NCBI GenBank assembly: GCA_020847855.1
Contig: JADLBH010000001.1
Span: forward strand, 51,952-115,951
Reading direction: 5' to 3'
Length of the DNA: 64,000 bases
DNA from: Fimbriimonadaceae bacterium
Lineage (GTDB): Bacteria > Armatimonadota > Fimbriimonadia > Fimbriimonadales > Fimbriimonadaceae
Part shown: one piece after another, positions 16,359 to 23,596 of the stretch
Layout: every line of letters begins with the position of its first letter
Numbering within the stretch: position 1 is the stretch's first letter
The notes under the pieces: generated by a model
Database searches by the model: none
What the model was told of the DNA's origin: nothing
What the model saw: only the letters and a program-made list of their open reading frames with translations
Made by a program: the position numbers and the translations under genes

Positions 16359-17856
16359 GTCCCACAACCCCGACGTCCTGCTCTGCCTCGCAAACCTGAG
16401 CAGCGACGAGGTCTTCACCCCGCCCAGCCTGGCGAACCAGGTGCTCGACCTCCTCCCGCCGGAGATCTGGAGCGACCCGAATGCGACTTTCCTCGACCCG
16501 GCCTGCAAGACCGGCGTGTTCCTCCGCGAGATCGCGAGGCGGCTGCTGGAGGGGCTGGAAGGACAGATCCCCGACCTCCAGGAGCGGATTGACCACGTCA
16601 TGACGAAGCAGGTGTTCGGCATCGCGATCACCGAGCTGACCGCCCTCGCCTCCCGTCGCTCGGTCTACTGCTCGAAGACCGCGAACGGGGAGTACTCGGT
16701 CTGTACGAAGTTCTCCGACGAGGAGGGGAACATCCGGTTCCGGCGCGTCGAGCATACTTGGGAGAGAGGGAAGTGCGCGTTCTGCGGAGCGAGCCAGGCG
16801 GCCTATGACCGCGACGAGGCGCTCGAGACCCACGCCTACGAGTTTATCCACTGCCAGGAGCCGAAGGAGATATTCGATATGGAGTTCGATGTGATCGTCA
16901 GCAACCCGCCGTACCAAATGGGGTCGGACGGGGGCACGAGGGACATCCCAATCTACAACCAGTTTGTGGACACGGCGAGGAAGCTCAACCCGAAGTTCCT
17001 GTGCATGATCATTCCGTCGCGCTGGATGGCGAGCGGGCTGGGCCTGAGCCAGTTCCGCGCCTCCATGCTGTCCGATCGGCGAGTCCGGCACCTGGTGGAC
17101 TACGAGCGGATGGACCAAGTTTTCCCTGGTGTTGATTTCGAAGGCGGCGTCTGCTACTTCCTGTGGGACCGGGACACAGAGGGAGATTGCTCCGTTACCT
17201 CCGTAGGGTCAGAAGGGGGCAGAACAACCAATCGGCGCCTGGATGACCATGATGTGTTCGTCCGAGACCCCGTGGGGGTCAGCGTACTCGCCAAGGTGGC
17301 AAAGAGGAAGGAACCTTCGATCACAGAGATCCTTTCAGTCGACAAGGAGTTTGGTTGGACGTCGAACTTTGACGAGTTCCATTCCGATGAGATGGAAGAC
17401 GACGTGCCAATTTACTACTTTAGGAACGGCCAACGACGGCAGGACTGGATCAGCCGAGACCAAATCCATAAGAGCACTCACTTGATTGATACATGGAAGG
17501 TGATGGTGCCACAGGCATACGGCGAGCGAGGCGCGAAGCCCGCGATGGTGCTTGGGCCCAGCTTCCGTGTGAGCTCTCCTTCCGTTTGCACCCAGACCTA
17601 TCTGTTCTTCCACACGACCGGCGAGGCGGCGGCGGTAAGCGTGCAAAGCTACCTCCGGAGCCGGTTCTTGCGCTTCTTGGTCTCCCTCCGCAAGATTACG
17701 CAACATGCGACGCGGTCCACCTACACGTGGGTGCCGATGCAGACGTGGGACCGGGAGTGGACGGACGAGGCACTCTACAAGAAGTACGGACTGACGAAAG
17801 ACGAGATCGCCCACATCGAGGCAGTCATCCGTCCGATGGAGCCGAACGGCGAGTAG
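16345..17856 (+). CDS. Eco57I-like N6-adenine DNA methyltransferase
   Basis: 503 residues from ATG 16345. DEVFTPPSLANQVLDLL and motif I FLDPACKTGVFL (about 49-60, Lys where Gly is usual) bind SAM. Catalytic motif IV is VIVSNPPYQ (about 184-191). Cysteines at about 109, 120, 144, 147 and 170, including CAFCGAS, suggest a zinc-binding insert between motifs I and IV. The C-terminal third, with IPSRWMASG, the RRVRHLVDYERMDQVFPGVD block and a final region ending HIEAVIRPM, is likely the target-recognition part. Expected activity is N6-methyladenine modification of the host site that protects against the helicase/nuclease encoded downstream. Confidence 0.85.
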   Translation: MPTAESHNPDVLLCLANLSSDEVFTPPSLANQVLDLLPPEIWSDPNATFLDPACKTGVFLREIARRLLEGLEGQIPDLQERIDHVMTKQVFGIAITELTALASRRSVYCSKTANGEYSVCTKFSDEEGNIRFRRVEHTWERGKCAFCGASQAAYDRDEALETHAYEFIHCQEPKEIFDMEFDVIVSNPPYQMGSDGGTRDIPIYNQFVDTARKLNPKFLCMIIPSRWMASGLGLSQFRASMLSDRRVRHLVDYERMDQVFPGVDFEGGVCYFLWDRDTEGDCSVTSVGSEGGRTTNRRLDDHDVFVRDPVGVSVLAKVAKRKEPSITEILSVDKEFGWTSNFDEFHSDEMEDDVPIYYFRNGQRRQDWISRDQIHKSTHLIDTWKVMVPQAYGERGAKPAMVLGPSFRVSSPSVCTQTYLFFHTTGEAAAVSVQSYLRSRFLRFLVSLRKITQHATRSTYTWVPMQTWDREWTDEALYKKYGLTKDEIAHIEAVIRPMEPNGE

Positions 17857-17908
17857 CGACCCGTTCCCTTCCGCCGTCCGGTGCCGTCTCCTGCGTAGGT
17901 CAATCCGT

Positions 17909-17914
17909 CACAAT
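17909..17914 (+). promoter_or_regulatory. -10-like CACAAT, 6 nt before the MNT gene
   Basis: Leaderless spacing to ATG 17921 suggests that the nucleotidyltransferase module has its own promoter inside the island, separate from the methylase operon. Confidence 0.4.
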
Positions 17915-17920
17915 GTCGCC

Positions 17921-18238
17921 ATGAGCCCGCTGGAACGGTTGCGCTCGGAACAGAGCCGGATCGAAGTGCTGTGCAGGCGCTACGGGGTCCTGAGGCTGCG
18001 CGTCTTCGGCAGCGCAGTGCGGCCTGACTGGAACGAGCACGCCAGCGACTTTGACTTCCTGGCCGAGTTCGGGCCTCCTCCTCCCGGCATCAACCTCTTC
18101 GACCAGCTGTTCGGGTTGCAGGCGGACTTGGAGGCGCTTTTGGGCTGCCCTGTGGACGTCGTGGACTGGGCCGCGGCCCGAAAGCCGGTGTTCCGTCACG
18201 TGGCCGAGGCCGAAGCGCTGGAGATTTATGCGGCTTGA
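17921..18238 (+). CDS. Minimal nucleotidyltransferase (MNT), antitoxin type
   Basis: 105 residues. The pol-beta fold signature is RVFGSAVRPDWNEHASDFDF: GS at about 30-31, then DxD at 43-45; a third acidic position is in PVDVVDW. This is the MNT family that pairs with HEPN proteins (MntA/HepT type), where MNT adds AMP to the HEPN RNase and silences it. The following reading frame starts 11 nt before this gene ends, exactly as a HEPN partner would, but is cut short. The gene sits between the methylase and the helicase and breaks up an otherwise standard restriction-modification operon. Confidence 0.85.
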   Translation: MSPLERLRSEQSRIEVLCRRYGVLRLRVFGSAVRPDWNEHASDFDFLAEFGPPPPGINLFDQLFGLQADLEALLGCPVDVVDWAAARKPVFRHVAEAEALEIYAA

Positions 18239-18347
18239 GACGCTGCAACGGCTGGCCGACGCGCGGGCTGCCGCCGCAGAGGTCATGGACACCGCCAAGG
18301 CAGGCTGGCAGTCGGAACCGGTTGGACCCTCTTTGGGGGGCTTCTAG
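18228..18347 (+). pseudogene. Truncated HEPN toxin remnant
   Basis: 39 codons from ATG 18228. The first 27 residues (MRLETLQRLADARAAAAEVM and onward) resemble the first helix of HepT-type HEPN proteins, which normally reach 110-140 residues. The frame then runs into unrelated sequence and stops at TAG 18345. The RX4-6H active-site motif is lost. The helicase start lies 1 nt after this stop. I infer a deletion that removed about three quarters of the toxin; the alternative is a chance short frame, but its position and overlap with the MNT gene argue for a remnant. Confidence 0.6.
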
Positions 18348-18348
18348 C

Positions 18349-20886
18349 TTGGCCAGCGACTTCTTCCCCGAGCGGCCGGCAGCAACGCCGAAGATCTACG
18401 CCTACGAGGACTCGCACCCGCAGTGCAAGGGGCTGCTGAAGGTCGGCTACACGACGAAGGACGTGAGCGGGCGCGTGCAGGCGCAGTACCCGGTCGTGAC
18501 GCCAGGGGAACCCACCTACACGATCGTCCTCGAGGAGTCCGCGATGCGCAACGACGGGACGGCGTTCACGGACCGTGAGGTCCACAGGCTGCTTCGCAAG
18601 AGAGGCATCCAGAACCCCAAAGGCGAGTGGTTCCGTGGCACGGTCGAGGAAGTCCGAGCTGCTGTGATCTCCCTGGTCGAGGGCAGGGAGTACGAAGAGA
18701 GCCGAACCCGTAACTTCGCGCTGCGCCCGGAGCAAGAGGCGGCAGTCGAGAGGACAGCGGCCTATTTCCGTCGGGAGCACCGGGAGAAGCCGGACAAGCC
18801 GCTGCACTACCTTTGGAACGCCAAGATGCGGTTCGGCAAGACGTTCGCCGCCTATATGCTCGCCAAGAAGATGGGCTGGAAGAAGGTCCTCGTGCTCACC
18901 TACAAGCCGGCCGTCCGCAGCGCGTGGGAAGAGGACCTGAAGACGCACACCGAGTTCGAAGGCTGGCAGTTCCTCCCGGCCAAGGAGCTTCCGGCGCAGG
19001 GCGATCCGGACTACGACAAGGCCAGGCCCGTCGTCTGCTTCGGCTCGTTCCAGGACCTGCTAGGGAGGAACGCGAGTTCCGGGGGCATCAAGGCGAAGAA
19101 CGAGTGGGTTCACACGGTGAACTGGGACTGCGTGATCCTGGACGAGTACCACTTCGGATCGTGGCGCGAGGCGGCGAAGTACCTCTTCGAACAGGAGGGC
19201 CAAGGGACGCTGAGCTTCGACGGCCAAGACCCAGACGAGGAGGTGTTCGCCCTGGACGAGGACGCGATCCCGATCACGACCTCGGCCTACCTCTACCTGA
19301 GCGGCACTCCGTTCCGCGCGATCACTTCGGGAGAGTTCATCGAGGAGCAGATCACGAACTGGACCTACTCCGACGAGCAACGTGCGAAACGAGAGTGGGA
19401 AGGGGACGACAACCCGTACCGCTCGTTGCCCCGGATGGTGCTGATGACGTACCAGCTGCCGGACGACATCCGTGACATCGCCTTGCAAGGCGAGTTCGAC
19501 AGCTTCGACCTGAACGCGTTCTTCGCGGCGAAGGGCCAAGGTTCCGAGGCGACTTTCGTGCACGAAGACGAGGTGCAGAAGTGGCTCGACCTGATCCGAG
19601 GCGCCCACGCTCCGACGACCTTGGACAAACTGAAGCAGGGCGCGAAGAAGCCGCCCATGCCGTTCTCGTACACCCCGCTGCTCGAAGTGCTCTCGCACAC
19701 GGTCTGGTTCCTGCCCGGCGTGGCGGCCTGCCATGCGATGGCGAATCTGCTGAAGCGGCGCCAGAACCGCTTCTACCACGACTACAAGGTGGTCGTGGCG
19801 GCGGGGACCGAGGCGGGGATCGGAGTGGAGGCGCTCGGGCCCGTGCTGGAAGCGATGGACGACCCGTTGGTCACCCGCACGATCACGCTGACCTGCGGAA
19901 AGCTTACGACCGGCGTCACCGTCCGCCCCTGGACCGGGATCTTCGTGCTACGGAACTCGCAGAGCCCGGAGACTTATTTCCAAGCGGCGTTTCGCGTGCA
20001 GTCTCCGTGGACGGTCTGGAACCCGGACGGTATGAGCCCGAACGAGGAGGCCGTGCTGAAGGAGGAATGCTACGTCTTCGACTTCGCTCCTGACCGCGCG
20101 CTCCGGCAGATCGCCGACTATAGCTGCAGACTGAACCTAGACGAGACGGCGAGCCCGGAGCAGAAGGTCGCGGAGTTCGTGGACTTCTTGCCCGTGCTCG
20201 CCTACGACGGAAGCTCGATGAAGCAGATCGACGCGACCGGGATCCTCGACATGGCGATGAGCGGGACGACCGCGACGCTGCTAGCCCGGCGGTGGGAGAG
20301 CGCCTTGCTCGTGCACGTGGACAACGACACGCTCAAGCGGCTACTGGCGAACCAGGAAGCGCTGGATGCGATCATGAAGATCGAAGGCTTCCGCAGCCTC
20401 AGACAGGACATTGAGACGATCGTAAACAAGTCGGACGCCGTCAAGAAGGCCAAGAAAGAGGCGAACGACAACGAGGTCTCGGCCCAGGAGAAGAAGCAGC
20501 TCTCTGACGACGAGAAGGAGTACCGCTCGAAGCGGAAGGAGATCCAGGAGAAGCTGATCAAGTTCGCGACGCGGATCCCAGTGTTCATGTACCTCACCGA
20601 CTTCCGCGAGCAGACGCTCCGGGACGTGATCACGAAGCTCGAACCGGGACTGTTCCAGCGCGTGACCGGGCTGGAGGTGAAGGACTTCGAGCTCTTGGTG
20701 AGCCTAGGGCTGTTCAACAGCGCCCTGATGAACGACGCGGTATTCAAGTTCCGCCGCTACGAGGACAGTAGCCTCTCCTACACCGGGGTGGATCGGCACC
20801 AGGGCGAGTCCATGGGCTTATACGACACGGTGCTCAGCCCTGGGGACCTGGCCCGGGTGTTCGAAGAGACCGCCCCGTACGAGTGA
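18349..20886 (+). CDS. SF2 helicase with N-terminal T5orf172/GIY-YIG-like nuclease domain, restriction component
   Basis: 845 residues from TTG 18349 (GGGGGG about 8 nt upstream; the frame is open further upstream but unlike any domain). Residues about 14-110 resemble the T5orf172 branch of GIY-YIG nucleases: KIYAYE, LLKVGYTTKDVSGRV, the EVHRLLRKRGI helix and GEWF. The helicase core follows: NAKMRFGKT (Walker A, about 157-165), VILDEYHFG (motif II DEYH, about 265-268), YLSGTPFRA (motif III), TCGKLTTGVTV and YFQAAFRVQSPW (motifs V and VI). A charged coiled coil (about 735-785) precedes the C-terminus. I infer ATP-driven translocation with cleavage of unmodified DNA, the restriction arm of the two upstream methylase-like proteins. 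Confidence 0.82.
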   Translation: MASDFFPERPAATPKIYAYEDSHPQCKGLLKVGYTTKDVSGRVQAQYPVVTPGEPTYTIVLEESAMRNDGTAFTDREVHRLLRKRGIQNPKGEWFRGTVEEVRAAVISLVEGREYEESRTRNFALRPEQEAAVERTAAYFRREHREKPDKPLHYLWNAKMRFGKTFAAYMLAKKMGWKKVLVLTYKPAVRSAWEEDLKTHTEFEGWQFLPAKELPAQGDPDYDKARPVVCFGSFQDLLGRNASSGGIKAKNEWVHTVNWDCVILDEYHFGSWREAAKYLFEQEGQGTLSFDGQDPDEEVFALDEDAIPITTSAYLYLSGTPFRAITSGEFIEEQITNWTYSDEQRAKREWEGDDNPYRSLPRMVLMTYQLPDDIRDIALQGEFDSFDLNAFFAAKGQGSEATFVHEDEVQKWLDLIRGAHAPTTLDKLKQGAKKPPMPFSYTPLLEVLSHTVWFLPGVAACHAMANLLKRRQNRFYHDYKVVVAAGTEAGIGVEALGPVLEAMDDPLVTRTITLTCGKLTTGVTVRPWTGIFVLRNSQSPETYFQAAFRVQSPWTVWNPDGMSPNEEAVLKEECYVFDFAPDRALRQIADYSCRLNLDETASPEQKVAEFVDFLPVLAYDGSSMKQIDATGILDMAMSGTTATLLARRWESALLVHVDNDTLKRLLANQEALDAIMKIEGFRSLRQDIETIVNKSDAVKKAKKEANDNEVSAQEKKQLSDDEKEYRSKRKEIQEKLIKFATRIPVFMYLTDFREQTLRDVITKLEPGLFQRVTGLEVKDFELLVSLGLFNSALMNDAVFKFRRYEDSSLSYTGVDRHQGESMGLYDTVLSPGDLARVFEETAPYE

Positions 20887-20904
20887 CCCCCGCGCTCGGG
20901 GGTC
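20885..20904 (+). terminator. GC-rich hairpin at the helicase stop codon
   Basis: Eight-bp perfect stem GACCCCCG/CGGGGGTC with a CGCT loop. It begins inside the TGA stop and probably closes the island transcript; no T-tract follows. Confidence 0.6.
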
Positions 20905-21000
20905 GGGTGGGCGGCGATGGACTTCTTTGGTAGACGTTTGTTGCTGGTTTGAACCTGGATCGTGGGATTTCAGGGTTTACGGGAGAAGTTTTCCCGGTGT

Positions 21001-21252
21001 GGTTTGCTCTGGACTGGGGGTGGTTTGGTCTGGACTGGGTGTAGTTTGGAACGGGTTGGGTGTGGATTGGTCTGGGCTAGGCGCGGTTTTTTTCGGGCTG
21101 GGTGGGATTGGGTCCGGACTGGGTGTGGTTTGGTTTGGGCTGGGAGTGGTGAGGGGTTTTCCGTGCTTGGTCTGGGACGGGGCTGGCGTTGGTCGCTCTG
21201 GTCTGGCCCTGGTTTGGGCTGGACGGGGTGCCGGTCGGTCTGGTTTAGGGGC
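21001..21252. repeat. Degenerate 21-bp tandem repeat, about 12 units, G/T-rich on plus strand
   Basis: Seven clear units run from 21001 to 21147 with consensus GGTTTGGTCTGGACTGGGTG plus T, period exactly 21. More diverged units keep the phase to about 21252 (the unit at 21211-21231 is close to consensus). The plus strand is nearly free of A and C, and runs of GG/GGG are regularly spaced, so G-quadruplex formation is possible. It fills most of the 565-nt gap between the helicase and the protease gene; the rest (20905-21000 and 21253-21438) shows no gene. The period is a multiple of 3, so open frames cross it, but I see no support that they are translated. Confidence 0.8.
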
Positions 21253-21438
21253 AGTTTTCCTTGGGGCGCTCGACGGGTGTCCTCGCCGGGAGCGGGCAGG
21301 CTCGGGCGGGACGCGGCTTGGGTTGGTCCGGGTGCGGGATGCTCGATCCCGATCGCGTTCGGGGCTCCGGTCGGCGAACGGGGGGATATGGCGCGTGGGT
21401 CGCGGGCTTGGCGGGAGACTTCGGGCGGCGCCGCACGT

Positions 21439-21444
21439 CAGAAT
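21439..21444 (+). promoter_or_regulatory. -10-like CAGAAT, 7 nt before the protease ATG
   Basis: Leaderless spacing to ATG 21452. It supports starting the protease there, not in the long open frame that crosses the repeat. Confidence 0.4.
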
Positions 21445-21451
21445 AGGGACG

Positions 21452-22627
21452 ATGCTGGCAACGCTTGCGCTGCTTTTGGCCGCCCCTCGTGCTGACGAGG
21501 TCCCCTTCCGTATCGCGGACGACGCGATCGTCGTGGACGTGGAGATCAACGGGAAGAGCGCCTCGCTCATGTTCGATACTGGTTTCTCCGGCGCGGTCGT
21601 GATCGGCGACACCGTGAACCTGGGAAAGCCCACCGGCAAGGTTCAGCTGCGCGACTTCGTGGGCTCGTTCGAGGCCAAGACGACCAAGATCGAGAGCCTG
21701 AAGATCGGGGGCCACGCGATGGCCGGAGAGGATCTCGAGGCGGTGCAGGTGCCGGGCGGGCGCTACACCGAGAGCTACGGCACCCACGTGGACGGCATCC
21801 TGGGCTTCCAGCCGTTCTCGAACGGAGTCTTCGAGATCAATTTCGAGCGCAGGGTGCTCGTCTTCCACCCTTCCAGCTTGGACATTTCGCAGCGCACGCC
21901 GGACGGCAAGCGGACCTTCCTCGCCAAGATGCTCCCGCGGGGGCACGACTCTGTGGAGATGAGTTGCAAGCTGGAGAACGGGGAGCGGATGTACCTGGCG
22001 CTGGACACTGGGAACGCCTTCTATGCCACGACCCACAAGGACGTGCTGGAGCGGGTGGGCCTGTGGAAGGAGGGCCGCAAGCCGGAGTTCATGGGGCTGA
22101 GCATGGTGGCCTCGGGGCCGGTGGGGAGCTTCAAGCTCGCGATGCCGGCGATGGAGATCTTCACGGTGCCGGTGGAGGGCTCGGTGTGGTCCATCATTGA
22201 CCTCCCTTCGAGCTCGGCGGAGCACGACGGGACGGTGGGCTTTGGGTTCCTCAAGAACATGAACACGATCTTGGACACGGGGCGGCGACGGGTCTGGATG
22301 GAAAACTTCACGGGCCGGTTTAGCGACCCTGCGCAAGGGAGCGTGGGGGTGGCGGCGTTCCACGACCCCTCGCGGGGTCGGGTGCGGATCGCCTCGGTGA
22401 CGCCCGGCAGTCCGGCGGCCGCGGCAGGGATCCAGCGCGGGGACGACCTGCTCGCGATCAATGGGGCCGAGGTGGTGAACCTGGGCTGGCGGGAACTCGA
22501 GCGGCTGCTCGCGGGCGAGGCCGGGAGCAAGGTGGAGCTGGCCTATTCGCGCTCGGGGGAGCTTCGGCGGGTCGAGCTGGAACGGGTGGTGCTGGTCAAC
22601 CGCGTCGCTCCGCCAGCCAATCGGTAA
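21452..22627 (+). CDS. Exported retropepsin-like aspartyl protease with PDZ domain
   Basis: 391 residues. Signal peptide MLATLALLLAAPRADE, then two retropepsin-like lobes each with a DTG: LMFDTGFSGAVV (about 37-48) and YLALDTGNAFYAT (about 180-192). The C-terminal about 85 residues form a PDZ domain (RIASVTPGSPAAAAGIQRGD, DLLAINGAEV). Such bacterial clan AA proteins are predicted periplasmic proteases whose PDZ domain captures substrate tails. The open frame begins 525 nt earlier but only by reading through the G/T repeat. Its 3' end overlaps the convergent uracil-DNA glycosylase gene by 32 nt. Confidence 0.85.
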   Translation: MLATLALLLAAPRADEVPFRIADDAIVVDVEINGKSASLMFDTGFSGAVVIGDTVNLGKPTGKVQLRDFVGSFEAKTTKIESLKIGGHAMAGEDLEAVQVPGGRYTESYGTHVDGILGFQPFSNGVFEINFERRVLVFHPSSLDISQRTPDGKRTFLAKMLPRGHDSVEMSCKLENGERMYLALDTGNAFYATTHKDVLERVGLWKEGRKPEFMGLSMVASGPVGSFKLAMPAMEIFTVPVEGSVWSIIDLPSSSAEHDGTVGFGFLKNMNTILDTGRRRVWMENFTGRFSDPAQGSVGVAAFHDPSRGRVRIASVTPGSPAAAAGIQRGDDLLAINGAEVVNLGWRELERLLAGEAGSKVELAYSRSGELRRVELERVVLVNRVAPPANR

Positions 22628-23246
22628 GGGCTTGGAGCATGGGCTCGGTGAGCCGCCCGGTGAAGGTGTTCTGCTGGCTGGGGTGAAAGCATCCCATGAT
22701 CTGGGTTTGGCTTTCTGTGTGCAGGGCGCCATGGCCGAACTTGGGCCGGGGCTTGACTCGGTAGTGCCGGAGGGTCTCGGCCCAGGCCATGGCGCCGAGG
22801 CAGAGGATCGCCCTCCATTCGCGGGAGTCGAGCAGGGGCGCAAGGTGGCGGCGGCAGTTCTCGACCTCGTGGGGGGTGGGCTTGTTCCCAGGCGGGGCGC
22901 AGTGGACGATGGGGGTGACGAGGACGCCTTCGAGGCGGAGGCCGTCTTGCAGGGAGTCGGCCTTCGGTTGGTTGGCGATCTTGGACCTCCATAGGGCGCG
23001 GAAGAGGAAGTCCCCGCTTCGGTCGCCGGTGAAAAGCCGCCCGGTGCGGTTGGCCCCGTGGGCGGCAGGGGCGAGGCCGACAATGAGGCATGTGGCCTCG
23101 GGATCGCCGAAATGGGGGACGGGAAGGCCCCAGTATGGTTGGTCTGCGAAGGCTTTTCGCTTGGTCTGGGCGACCTGGAGGCACCATCGGCGGAGCCTGG
23201 GGCAGTCTTGGCACTCGACGATCTCCCGGTTCCACTCTTCGAGCAT
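22596..23246 (-). CDS. udgB: Family 5 uracil-DNA glycosylase (UDGb type)
   Basis: 216 residues from ATG 23246. Removes uracil and related deaminated bases from DNA as the first step of base-excision repair. Four cysteines expected for the iron-sulfur cluster are visible (CQDCPRLRRWC near the start, a later VTPIVHCAPP). Motif 1 is VGLAPAAHGANRTGRLFTGD and motif 2 is CFHPSQQNTFTGRLT, the family 5 pattern. A GTG three codons earlier (23255) overlaps the -10 hexamer TATAGT, so ATG 23246 with 7-nt leaderless spacing is preferred. It shares a compact divergent promoter with the FmdB-like gene. Confidence 0.9.
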   Translation of the reverse strand: MLEEWNREIVECQDCPRLRRWCLQVAQTKRKAFADQPYWGLPVPHFGDPEATCLIVGLAPAAHGANRTGRLFTGDRSGDFLFRALWRSKIANQPKADSLQDGLRLEGVLVTPIVHCAPPGNKPTPHEVENCRRHLAPLLDSREWRAILCLGAMAWAETLRHYRVKPRPKFGHGALHTESQTQIMGCFHPSQQNTFTGRLTEPMLQALTDWLAERRG

Positions 23247-23253
23247 CCGTGTC

Positions 23254-23261
23254 ACTATACG
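23254..23261. promoter_or_regulatory. Overlapping divergent -10 elements between udgB and the FmdB-like gene
   Basis: ACTATACG gives TATAGT on the minus strand (23254-23259, 7 nt before ATG 23246) and TATACG on the plus strand (23256-23261, 8 nt before ATG 23270). The two start codons are only 23 nt apart, so transcription in the two directions should be mutually exclusive. Confidence 0.5.
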
Positions 23262-23269
23262 CGAGCGGA

Positions 23270-23596
23270 ATGCCGGTTTTTGAGTACGAGCACCTGGACG
23301 GGGAGTGCGAACTGGGGGAGCACCGGTTCGCGATCCTTCACTCGGTGGGGGAAGGGGAGCTCCGGTTCTGTCCCTGGTGCGGGAAGGACGTCCGCAGGGT
23401 GGTGAGCCCGGTCCAGTTCCGGACCCGGTCGGGCTTCAGCGCGGCAAAGGCGGCCAAACACGGCCTGACGACGTGGAAACGAGCGCGGAAAGGGGAATGG
23501 GAAAAGGTGGACGGGCCCGGTGTGGACGGGATCATATCGAGCGAGGAGGACCGGGCGGCCCTGGAGGCGGAGACGCAAGCCGAACCGGATCGGTGA
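23270..23596 (+). CDS. FmdB-like zinc-ribbon protein
   Basis: 108 residues. It begins MPVFEYEHLDGECELGEHRF, the usual FmdB/CxxC-CxxC-SSSS opening, but the first knuckle keeps only one Cys (GEC) and the second is CPWCGKDV. After GFSAAKAAKHGLTTW the C-terminus is charged and low in structure. FmdB-like proteins are small putative regulators with no firm function. ATG 23270 has leaderless spacing to TATACG. The 3' end overlaps the convergent ArgC-like gene by 65 nt. Confidence 0.7.
   Translation: MPVFEYEHLDGECELGEHRFAILHSVGEGELRFCPWCGKDVRRVVSPVQFRTRSGFSAAKAAKHGLTTWKRARKGEWEKVDGPGVDGIISSEEDRAALEAETQAEPDR

Noticed and set aside
21001..21252. CRISPR array
   Set aside because: Units are directly adjacent without unique spacers, and no cas gene is nearby.
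20927..21451. N-terminal extension of the aspartyl protease through the 21-bp repeat
   Set aside because: The repeat is only open because 21 is a multiple of 3; the signal peptide and promoter place the start at 21452.
21245..23083. Minus-strand 612-codon open frame opposite the protease
   Set aside because: Pro/Arg/His-rich shadow with no domain.
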